From positions 18,113,225-18,177,224 of the forward strand of contig CM075940.1 in the NCBI GenBank assembly GCA_038030265.1: 64,000 nucleotides of DNA, given 5' to 3'. Positions 24,476 to 36,995 of the stretch are shown one piece after another; position 1 is the stretch's first letter, and each line of letters opens with the position of its first letter. This DNA is from Corythucha ciliata (taxonomy: Eukaryota; Arthropoda; Insecta; Hemiptera; Tingidae). The notes below the pieces were generated by a model that worked only from the letters and a program-made list of their open reading frames with translations, did no database searches and had not been told where the DNA came from. The position numbers and the translations under genes are program-made.

Positions 24476-25390
24476 GTTACACCCCAATCAAAAACCTTCG
24501 GGCAGCATCCCCCCCAGACTTTTGGACACCTCCACCCCACTATGTATTACTTCTATTGGCCCCCTCATGACGTTTTGAGCTCCCCCCTCCCCTAGCGTCA
24601 GATTTTATTTGTGCTCGAGCCTGCAAATCCGTGAACTTTGACTTCTGGAAGACCCAATTCGGCAAAAGGATTTAGAGTGAAATCCACCAAATTGAACTTC
24701 AAATGGGACGTTTCTGGAAACAAAAGATGTCTACCCCAAAATTAGCCATTTCTGGATCAAATAATCCGATTAATCTGAGTGGGAGGGGGACTGCACTTCC
24801 ATAGTAAAGATGACGGTGATGGGTGGAGAAATTTCGAAAACCGGCCCACCCTATTGTCCCTTTTGTACGCCCTTGAAAATTATGTTTCCGATTTTTTCGA
24901 ATTTCGAGTTGGAAAGTAGATGTCCCAAACATGTTTTAGATTATTTTCGTCGATTTAGCCGCGAAATAGCCCAAAACGTGGGCTACTGGCCAATCTTGCA
25001 ACTCTGCCATGAAGAAGTGAGGCCTTCCAGTGACGTCACCCTCCTAATTTCTGACGCATTTTCCTCTTCTCCACAGCACACAAACTTCTGGGAAAATAAT
25101 CGAAGGTTCTAGCGCTGGTTACATTTATTATTTATAGTGCGTGCTCACAAGAAATTTTTTAATTGAAGAATCATTTTAATTACATTACTGTTCACGTCGT
25201 CAAATAGTTAGCGTTTGGGCATCCTAAATTTGATTTGGAGTTCCGTGAAATGGTCATCGTTCGACTGGCGTCATTCGAACACATGACCTTTTGAGTATTG
25301 GGATTCAAATAAATGAATTTTTAAAAAGTCCTGGAATCGCATTACAATAACTTTACCGCTCTGCGATCCATCTGTGTAAGAACAAGGAAG
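24476..25390. other. Upstream region of the PRAS40-like gene
   Basis: No gene recognised. A few class-1-like motifs lie at about 24625-24700. The promoter and 5' UTR of the gene starting at 25391 presumably lie here, but no core promoter motif is convincing. Confidence 0.4.
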
Positions 25391-26864
25391 ATGTTCGCCT
25401 GTAAATGCTTGAATATTACCATTCGGGGCGCGAGCTCTCGGTTGACCGATGTGGACGACTCTTTTAGAAAGAACATGGGCTTTGATACACGCCAAGAGGT
25501 ACCAAATTATAAAAAAGTGCCCCACAGTCGGGTTTATTGTGCCATTTTTTTTTTTTTTTTTTCAGGACGTAGGCATTGTCGACTATGATGAGCTCGTTTA
25601 CAAGCTGCCTAATTTAGTTGAGCAGACGCAGGAAAACAAATGGACCAAATTTAGGTGCAAAAATTGCGGTTTATGGGCTTGTGCGTTGAGCAAAGAATTG
25701 GGAGAGTCCAAGGCTTTAGTCAATAAGCAAATGCTCGTGTGTATGATTTGGGTTTTATTCAAATATTAGCCTCTAATATCGTCCGTTCCAGATGGACGCG
25801 TTGAAAATTGAGAGCGTTAAAAGAGACGAATCATTTTCCCCTGTGTTCGGGGTGCTTATTAACCGCCGTGATAACCGCGATATGTTCCCGTCAGGTATTG
25901 ACAGAAATTGCAATTGAAGCACGTAATGTGCAACAATTATTTATTTAATGGTTTCACAGACAAGTATGAGTTACTGCATCCTATCGCTATAAACTGGCTA
26001 AAAGAGAAGACTGAACAAACTGAAGAACGAATTAGAAAATTTATGGACAAACAATATGAAGAGCTTGATCAGATGAGAGTTCGAGCACATCAAGATCAGC
26101 TAGCTTTGTCGCGGTAAGGGTCATCATCATCAGTTTCCAGATTGATTGGTCACAATTTGTCATTTGCGCTTAATGTTATTAGTGCTTTGAGCTGTGATAA
26201 AATTGAGCGTGATTTTAATCCGGAAAAGTATCCCAAACCGACCAGTCCCTCGAAGAAGGTACACAAAGCTTGGATGTTAATCATTACCACCGGTTATATT
26301 GAACTTCATTTAATTGGTGGTGGTGACCATTCACTGTACATTCTTCAGCTAATGTGAAAATTCTAAATTCAGTTAGGGGGACCTCTTAAAACTCGGAACA
26401 AGGATTATTTCGATTTTGAGGATTACTATGATGACCCTTCTGACAAATTACAAGATTCTGATGGATCAGAAGGTATTCAATCAATTTTATTTGAATCAAG
26501 CAATTTCCATCCCCTCCCCCTTGATCACTGGGGTTTTTCAGGCTCTGACGATGGCGAAGGCTTTGACGATGAACCGTTTGTCGAACGATCCAGGCCTGTT
26601 GCTGCTTCCATCGCTAGGTCTCTTCCAATCCCCATGCCTCAATTTCTAGAAGAGAGAAATCCTCCCAGCAAAATCAATCGAGTAGGCCGTAATAATACAT
26701 TATCCATCAACGTATTCTAACGTTTTTTCTCCCCCCCCCCCATCGTTTAGTCTCCTCAAACGCCTTCCGACATAGCAGCCAGTATCAAGGCCCTGGCCAA
26801 AAGCATTCATGAAGAAGGGATTTTCGGTGAACTCCCGAGACCGCGATTCACTACAAATCTTTGA
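25391..26864 (+). CDS. PRAS40 (AKT1S1 / Lobe)-like protein
   Basis: Eight exons: 25391-25498, 25566-25736, 25792-25894, 25960-26113, 26192-26258, 26373-26472, 26542-26681, 26751-26864; 957 nt, 318 residues, all phases closing. PRAS40 is a cytosolic inhibitor of TORC1 that binds Raptor and is phosphorylated by Akt; Lobe is the fly homologue. The C-terminal exons carry ARSLPIPMPQF, SDIAASIKALA and FGELPRPRFTT, matching the order and spacing of conserved PRAS40 segments. RPRFTT fits the Akt consensus RxRxxT. FDFED in exon 6 resembles a TOS motif, and the surrounding region is acidic. The N-terminus has cysteine pairs (CKC in exon 1, CKNC in exon 2) that I cannot place in the vertebrate protein, and exon 4 is a predicted coiled coil (KEKTEQTEERIRKFMDKQYE). 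Exon 5's acceptor is weak; an upstream one gives the same frame but a 27-nt intron. The name rests on the C-terminus. Confidence 0.75.
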
Positions 26865-27040
26865 TTGATCAACGCATTACTAATTGACTTTTTATTAAAA
26901 GCTCTCTGGCTTCCTCCTATCTTCAAATTGCATCCCTCCATTTTGTACAGTTTCATTCAACGCGTCAATCCAGTCCATAAATTTAAGGTAAAATTTACAG
27001 TTCCAGAGGCTTAGTCCTCTTCTTTCACTAAACCATTAAA

Positions 27041-27046
27041 AATAAA
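27041..27046 (+). terminator. Polyadenylation signal of the PRAS40-like gene
   Basis: AATAAA lies 177 bp after the stop codon, the first canonical signal downstream. Confidence 0.5.
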
Positions 27047-28769
27047 ATGTCGAGTGGCTCAAAATCGTTTGTTTAGTTTTTACTGGGTTGACAGGAAGTG
27101 CCATGTTTAATTTTGAGTTAACTTACGTTTAATTTGTCTCCTAAGTGCTATATTTAGTCGTGCTATAGTTCGTTTAATTTTGTTTTGTCTTGTTTCATTA
27201 GCGATTTTTCATGGTAAAGGAAAATCCACTATTCTCAAGTGTTACGTCTACAACTGATTCATTTTAGTTGTCTATGGTCTATATTTAGCTCTTGTGGCTT
27301 GTTTTTGATTCCGGGCCACCATAAGTTGGGCCTGTTAGTGTTTGCCGCGTAATTGTTTGTTCAAATCTGAAAAGGAAAATGTGCGCCTTAATATAAAAAA
27401 AAATTATTTATGGAAAAATGTGATCATCAAAGAACCATAAGAAACACTTCCATTCCCGTAGGGAACATGGAAGTAAAATAGTCCGTTTGTATGAAAAATT
27501 TTGTATTTCTTATTGTTTCCAGCCCCTTCGCTGCTTATGCGTGGAGGAGGGGGTTACTGCCTACTTATCTGGTTGTAATTTTAAGTGGTTAACACCAAGG
27601 AAATTTTAAGTAGAAAGCCATAATTTTAGTTACCAACTTCGGAAAAAATGTTCACTTGCGTTATAATTTTCTTTTTGTTTAAATTGAAAAATTATACAAT
27701 GTATCGATTTTTAGTTCGATTTTGTTTTTTTCGCGCATTGCTTTATTTCAAAGATGGTGCTATTTTTTGCTGTTAGTGTGGGCGGGGATGCACGACCCTG
27801 TAGCCCTCGAGTTATCTCGTTGTACTACAGTCTTGTATCCCTTGTCTCCAACGGTCACCCGCTAGAACTTTGGGAACAGCGGTGGGCTTGCACGAGCCTT
27901 GTGAGGGAGGAAAAAACTCATGGACTAGCATTGCTATGTTACTCAAGGCACGCTGTTTCGGCTCTCACTTTTTGACGAAATCCCCCAGGGGTTAGGTGGG
28001 CGATTTTGGTGAGCTGATTCGATAGGGAACTTCGTGCCAGCCCTTGAAAACTGGTCAAAGCGGCCAAAAAAGCCACTAACAGGAGAGGGGTGACACCTTT
28101 AATGACTCGTCTGACGGGATATCAGTTTCAATTTTCGTATTCCCTGTGCCGTAAAACCCTTAGTTAGGTAGTTTCGTCCAATTTTGAATTTCGGTCATTT
28201 TTCATCGTCCCCTTTTAGGTGAGCGATTTTTTTAGGTATTTAGTGTTTCGATTCGAACCGAACTTGTTTTATGCGTTCCGTGGACTGCTAAATTGACAAA
28301 TGCTGCCAGCTCCCCGGCCAAGACACCGGGTGTGCCCGTCAGGGCCTCTTAAGGAAAGCCAAAATGAGAGTTTCTTGGTGTGTTCTTGGTGGAGTTTCGG
28401 CCGATGGACATTTTACCACCCCAAATTTAATTTCACGGTTCAAAGCCCCTCAACCTCAGGAAAATCCCCCCCCCCTTACTAAATTGTGTTTTCTTTGTGT
28501 TCCGTAGGTCGAGAGTAAAAAATGTGCGGGCTCGAAGAAATTGTGGTTCTCAGTTGACAGCACGGATGGTGACCTCGCAATCGAAGGTCCTAAAGTTCTC
28601 GAAGCAGGCAGTCCTCGCTGGCCAGCTATGAAGTGGAGAAAATCTATGGAAACCAATGACATCGCGAAACGTTCATTTTTGCCATTATTTCCGGGGCGGG
28701 GGGTTGACGCCTAACTAGGCGTCGGCTGCTTTCTGCAATTTGTTATGTCCGCGGCCGACTGAAATGCAA
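27047..28769. other. Gene-free stretch
   Basis: No gene supported. Frames at 27754-27975 and 28300-28482 show no domain or splice context. Confidence 0.5.
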
Positions 28770-29115
28770 ATTTTTTTTTAAATTAGTAGAATAGCAATTT
28801 CGCGGATTTCGGTCGCAAAAAACTGAATTCGCGGGGTTCTCCCGCTTAAGAAGCAATTTCGTGGCATTTACTCACGAAATAAGCAATTTCGCCGGTTTCG
28901 CTCTCTTAAAAAAACATATCGCGAGTTTCGCTCGCTAAAAAGCAATTTCAGTGGCTTTACGCACTAAAAAATCATTTTTGTGTGTTTTGCTCGCAGAAAA
29001 AAAATTGCTCGCTATGAAAGCAGATAAATTCTCTCGCTAGAAAAACAATTTCGTGTGATTTTCCCACAATGAAATGCAAGTTCGCGGGTTTCGCTCCATA
29101 AGAACAGTATCACCA
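28770..29115 (-). repeat. Degenerate ~30-bp minisatellite, class 1 (inverse)
   Basis: The + strand shows GCAATTTCGCGG, GTTTCGCTCGCTAAAAAGC and variants, the inverse complement of the class 1 motifs at 7316-7865. About ten diverged units. Unit sequence and spacing are too irregular for a CRISPR or young satellite. Confidence 0.75.
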
Positions 29116-29444
29116 GTGGCCGGCAATGCGCGTTTTCAGGGACCGTACGAATTTACCTGAAAAATGACGGCCACGCACTCTTTTCACACTTTTCTTTTTT
29201 CTTTTCTTTCTTCTTAGCAGTGTCCGCCTACATTCCGCGATTTACTATCTTGTCTGGTGGACTCATAATGCCAACATCCAATTAAGTGAGATGAGCGCGA
29301 TGTTGGCAAAAATGGCGAAAATTTGATCGAATCCGCGTATCCAGTGGGTATTCTACTGTACAGCTCGCTGGCCCACGTCTCTGGAGTCGAGGGGAGCTAA
29401 TTTTGTTGCCTTGTGCCAATTATCATCTATAGATTCGCTACTGG

Positions 29445-29532
29445 CTTTTTAAAAACCCAATTTCGCGGGTTTGGCTCACTCGAAACCAATTTTGCGGGCT
29501 TGGCTATTGAAAAACCCAGTGTCACGTGGCTT
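29445..29532 (-). repeat. Short class 1 minisatellite patch
   Basis: Three diverged units (CCCAATTTCGCGGGTTTGGC and variants) lie directly before a hAT-like left end at 29533. Confidence 0.6.
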
Positions 29533-31240
29533 CAGACGCGGATTCAGGATTTACTCAAGGTAGGGGCTAGAGAAATTGTGTGGTTCGATCTACAAAAAAT
29601 GGCTTGATAGCCTTTCACTGCCTGAAAATAGCTAAAACTAGCTATTCCCACTGTAATAACGGTTAAACTAACTAAACTCGCGCCCAAAAACACAAAACTG
29701 ACGATTCGCGTTTTGCAAATAACTAAAAACTGACTTCACGCGCCATAAAAATTGCTAAACTGGCGATTAGCGATCCCCTGAAAAGATTATGATTCCCACC
29801 CTAAGTCATCCCGCGGCTAAATCGATCGTTCGCGCGCTAAAAATTCGCCACTCTCGTCCCAAAGATGATTAATACGCGCCTTTAACTTGACGGTCTATTC
29901 GAACCCTGAAAACGGCCAAACTATTCGCGCCTCAAAATGGCAAAACTTACGATTCGCCCCATGAAAATGGCTAAAAGCTAAACTGGCTGTTTGCTCACTA
30001 GAAATAACCAAACTGGCAATACCCGGTAAAAATAATGGTCAAATACCAATTTATGGCCATGTAAATGCCTAAAAAGATTATTATTCCTGCCCTGAAAATG
30101 CAAAATCGATAATTGGCGCGCCAGGAATGGTCAAACTTCATGGTCTTGGATGGATGGACTATTTGAGCCCTAAAAATGGTAAAAACTGACTATTCGTGCC
30201 TCTAAAATGGCAAAATGACTATATTTGCGCCCTCAAATAGCGATTCCCGTTCTGAAAATGGCTAAACTGACGGTTCACTGCTTAAAAATGCCTAAGAGCA
30301 GACGATTCCTGCCCTGAAAATGGCAAAACTGACAATTTACCTCTAAAAATGGGGAAACTAATTAACTCGGACCCTAAAATGGCTAAACTCCCGATTCGCG
30401 CGCTGGAAATGCGTAAAAAGATAATTCCAGGCATGAAAATTGTCGGCAATTCGCGCGTCTTGAATAGCCAAACTAACTGTTCGGTTTTGGTTTGATTGAC
30501 TAGTATTGCGCTCCAAGGCAAAACTGACAATTATTGGTGTCTTGAAAATGGCAAAAATAACTATGATTTCCGAACTAAAAATTGCCGAGCTTACTTGAGG
30601 AGAGTCAAAATGGATAAATTTACGAATCACGCTCTAAAAATGCCGGAACAGGTGACTCCTGTCTAGAAAATGGCAAAATCGGCCATTCTAGCTCGAAACT
30701 CGTCAAAATAGCCTACCATTCTCACCTTGGCTTGGAAAGTACTATTCGTGCCTTTAACTGGCAAAACTGACTCCATGTGCCCTAAAATGGTCATTATGGC
30801 TAATTCAAGCCTTGAAAACGTCAGAACTAGCACTATGTGCCATGAAAATAGCATGAACTCGCGATTATTAGCGCCTTGAAAATGCCTAAACAGATTCCTG
30901 CCCTCAAAATGGTCAAAATGACCATTGGCGCCTGGAAAATGGCTGTACTAGACATTCCCTTTCTAAAAAAATAGGAACTGGTAATTCCTGCTCAAAAAAC
31001 TGTCAAGACTGACCATTCGGACCCTAAAATGGCAAAACTGACGATTCGTGCCCTGAAAACTACCCACTATAGATGACTATAATGACAAATTGCGCCCTAG
31101 AAATGGCAAACTTCAAATTCGCCCTCTGCGAAAGGGCAAAACTGACTATTCACGCCCTCATGGGCCTGGGAAAAATTGCATGCTATTGGCAATTAACGCT
31201 CTGAGAATTGTCAAAGTGATCATTTGCGCCGTTACTATTC
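29533..31240 (+). repeat. hAT-like left end followed by class 3 minisatellite
   Basis: CAGACGCGGATTCAGG at 29533 has the pattern of a hAT-like terminus. From about 29620 to 31240 there are some fifty degenerate units built on GCCCTGAAAATGGC and AAAACTGACGATTCG at ~31-33 bp spacing. No right terminus with the outside 8 bp was found, so the array may be the payload of a truncated hAT-type element. It is AT/GC balanced and has no sustained reading frame. Confidence 0.65.
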
Positions 31241-31968
31241 ATCTGGAACAACGGAAATTCACGGAGCTGACTTTTACTTTTATTTTGGCGAGGTTCGGAA
31301 GGAGGAAAGAAGATTTTCGCGATTTTAGTTATTTTATTTTCGTGCGTTTTAGTGCACGTTGAAGGGACCTTGGAGTGGAGTGGAGGGGCAGTGGTGAAAC
31401 AAAGTTAAGTTGAGAAGAAATTTTAGTCGAAGGTGAAGTGGAGAAATTTTCACCGTACCTGGAAGAGAAAACAGAGCGACCCTTGGTCAACACGAAAGAA
31501 TGCGCCACTTGCACATTTTTTGGAAACATTTTTTCCTAAAAGGTAACAAAAATAAAAAAGGGTTGGCGCATTTTCTTTTTCAATATCAACGAAAATTTAA
31601 ATTGATATGAATTTTAAAAGTAGGAAATTTTATGGGCCAGCTAAAAACACCCCGCGCCATGTTGATTTCATATCCGAGTGTGATGACGTCACTTAGTTCG
31701 AACCATATTCGACAAATGACATTAACACAGTGAATGTTGCTTTATTATTCAATTTTATTGTTTTGTTTCGAGAAAGAAAGTAATAAAAATTTTAATAAAT
31801 ATCAAAATATTAAAAAATATTATAAATTATAATAAATATTCGAATGCACATTTGAACGAGCCTCACTTGCTCTCGCGTAACACGAGGATGCTTGTTTTAG
31901 CGGCGAAAGATTCCCAAAAATGTATTGAAGATTGAAATAAAAAATAACTCCTGGGGCCTGTCTTGCAG
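31241..31968. other. Gene-free stretch before the gypsy fragment
   Basis: No gene or LTR recognised. A purine-rich block at 31300-31480 and AT-rich sequence at 31740-31850 are the only compositional features. Confidence 0.4.
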
Positions 31969-33773
31969 ATGTACGACCCGAAGGCGACGACGGAAGTCCC
32001 CACTGATGCATTGCCGCTGGGATTGGCTGGGATTCTCCTGTAGGAAGGGACCGATGGAAAGCTACATCCGGTCTATTACGTCAGCAAACGTCTAAACGAA
32101 GCTGAGAGCAAGTATCATTCGAGTAAGACGAAATTAATGGCTATAGTCTGGGTGCTACAAAGACTTAGACAATTTTTGTTGGGTATCAAGTTCGAAGTTT
32201 TCACTGACTGTCAGGCGATAGCCTACTTGCATGTCTTTAAAACAAAAAATCCACAGGTGGCAAGGTGGGGGCAAGTGTTGGCAGAGTTCGACATCGCCAT
32301 CAGATATAGAGAGGGCAAAAAAATGGGACACGTGGACGCACTGAGTAGGTGCCCAACGGAAGAGAGCATGCCCGATCAACCTGAGCTGACTCACCGAGTT
32401 TATTTCATCCTTAGTAGAGAGGAGGAAGTTCGAATTTTCCAGCACAGAGACGAAACAGACACTCAAGGCGGAGAAATTGGAAAAACCGGTCGAAGAGTGG
32501 ACTCCAATTGAAGTAAACCTAAGTAAAGACTGTTGCTTGTCTAACGGACTGTTGTTTCGAAACCTTTCAGGAAAGAAACTTTTTGTCGTCCCCGCGGAGT
32601 GGCGCAAAAGCATCGTCTTTCGATTCCACGATGCCTCTGGCCACCGTTCAGCCGAGAAGACGGTGCAGAAAATCATGGAGCATTATTGGTTCCCTAGAAT
32701 GCGGCGTTATGTGAAGCGACACATAAGCCTGTGTTTGGACTGCATTCTTATGAGACCCATGAGCGGCAAGCAACAAGGGATGCTGAATCCGATTCCACCG
32801 GGCGAACACCCGTTCGCCACGGTTCACGCTGACTTTATTGGCCCGTTTCTGGCGACGCCCAGGAACAATAAATACGCTTTAATATTTGTTGACAACTTCA
32901 CTAGATTTGTTCGTATTTTTCCAGTGGAGGCCCCAACAACCACTGAGGCTGTGCGCTGCCTGGTGATTGCCATGCACGGAGTGCCGCGTCGACTCATTAC
33001 AGACCGTGGGACGGCCTTTACTAGTCATCAATTTGGCGCCTATTGTGAAGAAACCGGCATTCTACATATTCTGATGAGTTCACAGCGGCCGCAGGCCAAC
33101 GGGATGGTGGAGCGAATAAATCGGTCATTTGTGCCGATGATGGTATCGCGTCTACAAGACCCAAACGACACCGACTGGGATCAGCACGTGACGGAGGTCA
33201 GCGTGGATGTCCGGGTATACGCCGTTTCGTTTACTCTATGGCTACCAAGGCAGACACCGAGATGCAGCTCTGCGCCAAGTGACGGATTTTGGAGAGGAGC
33301 AACTTTATCAGTCACCGTCTACACTGCAAGAGGAAGCCCGCCGAACAATGCATGATAGCCAGAGAGAGGCAAGCCTATACTTCGACCGAAAACGAGCTCT
33401 TCACCCGCGTTATCAAGAGGGCGAGATCGTTTTTATGCGATTGACACCGCAGAGCACCGGAGATGGACTGGGATCGCTGAAATGTCGACCCAAATGGAGA
33501 GGTCCTTTAGTAATCTTTGAAGTATTGCCTGCAGATACCTACCGAGTAGCGGACATGGACGGAAACAAATCACGGCTGTTCGCGACGACTGCTCACGCTA
33601 GTCAGCTGCGTTCTATGGCTACTCGAGAAGATAAGGACGAGGACGAAGAGGAGAATTTAGAATCCACTGAGAAGGAGCCGGAAATGACAGGCGAGTCAGA
33701 AGACGCCTCCCAAATCCCCGACCCCGTTTCATCAGAAACTTTTACAAAGAGAAGAAGACGACCACCAGTGTAG
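31969..33773 (+). pseudogene. Ty3/gypsy pol remnant (RNase H, integrase)
   Basis: Truncated LTR-retrotransposon polyprotein. The RNase H part starts near 31969 (YDPKATTEV), has a stop at 32041-32043 and continues with HPVYYVSKRLNEAESKYH, FEVFTDCQAIAYL and GHVDALSRCP. The frame shifts near 32480. Integrase follows (32477-33180): zinc-binding H-H and CLDC, then VHADFIGPF, LITDRGTAF and QANGMVERINRS, giving the D, D-35-E residues. A second shift near 33207 leads into the C-terminal GPY-like region with a charged tail ending at 33773. The RNase H glutamate position is altered (KTKLMAIVW). Gag, protease, RT and LTRs are absent. It is a different lineage from the element at 52294-56287. Confidence 0.85.
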
Positions 33774-34380
33774 CTAACGGACTATGAGTAAAGTGATGTT
33801 AAGTTTGTTTTGACAAGAACTTTTGGTTTTGCTATTGTGTTATTGTTTGTTTTTTTTTTTAAATTTGAGAAAAAAAAAATTTAAATTTGTAAGTTCGCCT
33901 AACATTAATTTTGGGGTTTGAATGTTATTAAATTGAGGCCAATTTATGTTTCAGGATGGCCGAAATGTAGGAAATAATTGAGAGGGGATAGGCAGGAGGT
34001 GGGGAGGTGAGAAGGCTCTCCAGTGGGCAAGGGCCCGAACGACTAGTTAAGGAGTAAAGGTGAAGGCGAACAGACGAAGTTGTAGAAAAGTGGATCCCAT
34101 AAATTCCCTGGCCTCTTTTACTGAACTGAACTCTTTTACTGATTAGTTTTTTATTTCTTTTAACTTCCCCTCGGCCCCTACAATATGCACCGATACCGAT
34201 TTTATGGTGGCCGCGTTGCAATCTTCAGGGAACTGGGCTTTGGGACTTGATCGGGAACTTGGGCATGTTGTGATCCTTGTATGTAGTTTTTCTCTCTTCC
34301 ACCCAGGGGCACCGTGTCCTTTGGGGCGCGTCTAGCAAAATGAGCAGGGGAGAAGGAAGGAGGACGAGAAAAAATGACCT
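33774..34380. other. Region downstream of the gypsy remnant
   Basis: No LTR could be matched. A T-run and A-rich block lie at 33850-33895. Nothing else recognised. Confidence 0.4.
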
Positions 34381-34614
34381 AAGAAGCCCATTTGACTTAT
34401 GAATATCTCAAAACTATAAAATAGCCGAAAATTGAAGTTTTTTTTTCAATTTTAGCCGTGGATTAACGAGTTTTTCCTCTACACTTTGTCCGCGAATAAG
34501 AAGCCCATTTGACTTATGAATATCTCAAAACTATAAAATAGCCGAAAATTGAAGTTTTTTTTCCAATTTTAGCCGTGGATTAACGAGTTTTTCCTCTACA
34601 CTTTGTCCGCGAAT
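34381..34614 (+). repeat. 117-bp direct tandem duplication
   Basis: 34381-34497 and 34498-34614 are nearly identical (AAGAAGCCCATTTGACTTAT at each start). It abuts the inverse class 2 array and itself contains that array's motif TTTTAGCCGTGGATTAACG. Confidence 0.9.
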
Positions 34615-35850
34615 ATGTGATTTTCCTTAATTTTAGCTGCGAAGTAGCGTTTTTATCCCATGTTAGTGATTTTTCTCAATTTTTGCCATGAATTGACGTT
34701 TTCCTAGATTTTTGCAGCAAATTAGCGATTTTTTTATTTTTTCAGCAGTGAATTAGCACTTTTAGCTGCAAGTATAGCATTTTTCGTTGATTTCAGCCAC
34801 GCTAATTAATTATTAATTTCTCAATATTGGCCGCATTTTTTTTTTTTTTTTTTTTTTCATCTTTTAGCTATAGACTAGCGCTTTTTTCCAGGTATACGTC
34901 CGAAGTTGCCTTCAGAAGCAACAGATTATTGTATTTTGCTAAATTTTAGCCGTGAGTCAGCGTTATTACTAAATTTTAGTCGTGAATTGGCGTTTTCTCT
35001 AATATAGCCGTGAATTAGCCGATTTTTTTTTTCATTTGAATCCGTGAATGAACGTTTTTTGTAGACTATTCGCAAATTATCGGACTTTTTACAAATTTTT
35101 TATTATTATTTGCCAATTAATTATCTATTCTTTTCAATTAAGTCCGCGACATTGGATTGTTCCAAGTTTAGCCGCTAAGTAGCGCTTTTTGTCAAACTTC
35201 ATTACAGAAGCTACTTTTCTCAATTTTTGCCGTGGATTAGCGTATGTCCCAATTTTAGCAGCTAATTATTCATTCTTCTCAATATCCGTCGTGAATTAGC
35301 ATTTTTCGAAAATTAGCTGTGAATTGTGGCTTTTCAATTTTTTATCCGCGAACGGTCAATTTTTTTGCAATTTCAGATGCAAACTTGTCATTTTTCTCAA
35401 TTTTAGCCCCGAATTAGCGTGTTTTTTTCTATCGAATAGCCTTAGCGGTTTTTTTTTTGCCTTTTAGCGCTTGCAGAAAAGCAAAAACTGCGTCACGTCT
35501 CAATTTTACCAACAGCAAATTAGCGTTTTTTCTTCATTTTAGGCATAAAGTGGCATCTATACACCGCGAATCAGCTATTTTTTCTCAATTTCGGTCTGGA
35601 TGTTTCATCGAGATACCGCAAATGAAGGCTTTCGAACAGTTCTTGCCACAAATACTAGCGATTTTTCCCAACTTTTTGCAGCCGTTGGTACTTGCCTACA
35701 AGAATAGCGTATTAGTACGCCTTCTCATCTTTATCCGCTTACGGACCCAAGAAAAACAAACTGGGGAGCAGCTTATTCTCTCTATTTTAGCCGCGAAGTC
35801 ACCCCCAGAAGACTGCGTTTTCTCTCAATTTGAGCCTTCAGAATAAGCGC
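34615..35850 (-). repeat. Degenerate ~30-bp minisatellite, class 2 (inverse)
   Basis: The + strand shows TTTTAGCCGTGAATTAGCG and TTTTTCTCAA in dozens of diverged copies, the inverse complement of the class 2 arrays at 21165 and 36345. The 129-residue frame 35457-35846 lies within it and is a chance product of unit periodicity. Confidence 0.75.
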
Positions 35851-36344
35851 TTTTGTGAGCTAAATGGATTATTCAGCTACACTCCTTGCTGATCACCTGC
35901 GAGCACTCCATCCTGAATCGGATGGATTGAAAATCATCGAAAGGAGCCAATATCGCTGTCAAACAGCATGCCAAAAACTCGTTTACACGTACCTACAAAC
36001 ATGAACATAAGCTATGTCTTCAGTTGTGCCTTTTCGCGTGCGTCAGAGGCATGCGTCATAGCAGGCGGTGTGTTGAACGTGAGGAATGCGCTATTGCATG
36101 CCTCAAAAAGCTGGGAGGATATCAGAAATTGCGTGCATAGCTTGGACGCATGCGTTGTTGAAAGTTGAGAAGGCGTGTTGAATTGAAAGTGGAAGACGAA
36201 AGCGCACAAGTGGAGACATAGCTATAGATCCTTAATATCCATATTTTTAGGCCCACATAGGGAGCCCGCGGCGAACCGGCCCTCTCACCACTGTCTCGGT
36301 ATGCTACTGATTCACGGACAGAAGTGAGAAAAAGCTCTACTTCG
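35851..36344. other. Spacer between oppositely oriented class 2 arrays
   Basis: Unique-looking sequence between the inverse (34615-35850) and direct (36345-36995) class 2 arrays. Overlapping short frames on both strands show no domain. Confidence 0.45.
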
Positions 36345-36995
36345 TGGCTCATGTTTCCTTAAAGCTTCCGCGAATAAAGTACAGAAAAAGCGCTAATTCA
36401 TGAATTAAATTGAGAAAAATGGCTCATTAGCGGTTAAGATCAAGAAAAATACGAACTCACCGCAAAAACTCAGAAAAAACGCTATAATTCACCGCTAAAA
36501 TGGCGAAAAATCGCTAATCCACCGATAAAACTGAGAAGCGCTGAAGTGAGGAAAAACGCTAATTTGCTATTTAAATGGACAAAACGTCAAATTCGCAGCT
36601 TCTAAATGTAGCTTTGCGCCAGAAAGTGAAAAATCGCTAATTCACAGCCAAATTCAGAAAAAGCTTTACGTAGTTCGCGACGAAAATTGGGGCAAAACTC
36701 TAATTCGTGGCTGAAAGGTATAAAAATCTATAATTTTAGCGGCTAAAATGAGGAAAAAACGCTAATGTGTGGTTATAATAAGGATAACTGGCTAATTGGG
36801 GTTTAAATTTAGAAAATTTGCTAATTCACAGAAAATTGAGAAAATGGCAAGCCGAGGCTTCCGGAGGCAACTTTGCAGCCAATTAGCAAAAAGCGCTAAT
36901 TTACGGCAAAAATTGAGAAAAATCGTGGCTAAAATGGAAACATATCGCTTATTCGCGGTTGGAATGGGGGAAATATCTAATTCGCCGAGTGTTGG
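36345..36995 (+). repeat. Degenerate ~30-bp minisatellite, class 2
   Basis: Units of CGCTAATTCATGAATTAAATT type followed by GAGAAAAA, about twenty diverged copies, ending in an A-run (36994-37017). The stretch at 36841-36900 matches the array fragments on both sides of the Jockey insertion at 43920 and 47620. Confidence 0.75.

Noticed and set aside
26114..26140. 27-nt intron in the PRAS40-like gene
   Set aside because: Too short; the acceptor at 26191 gives the same reading frame with a 78-nt intron.
28770..29115. CRISPR array
   Set aside because: Units and spacings are irregular and diverged, and the genome is eukaryotic.
35457..35846. 129-residue frame as a gene
   Set aside because: Lies within the inverse class 2 minisatellite; its openness follows from the repeat.
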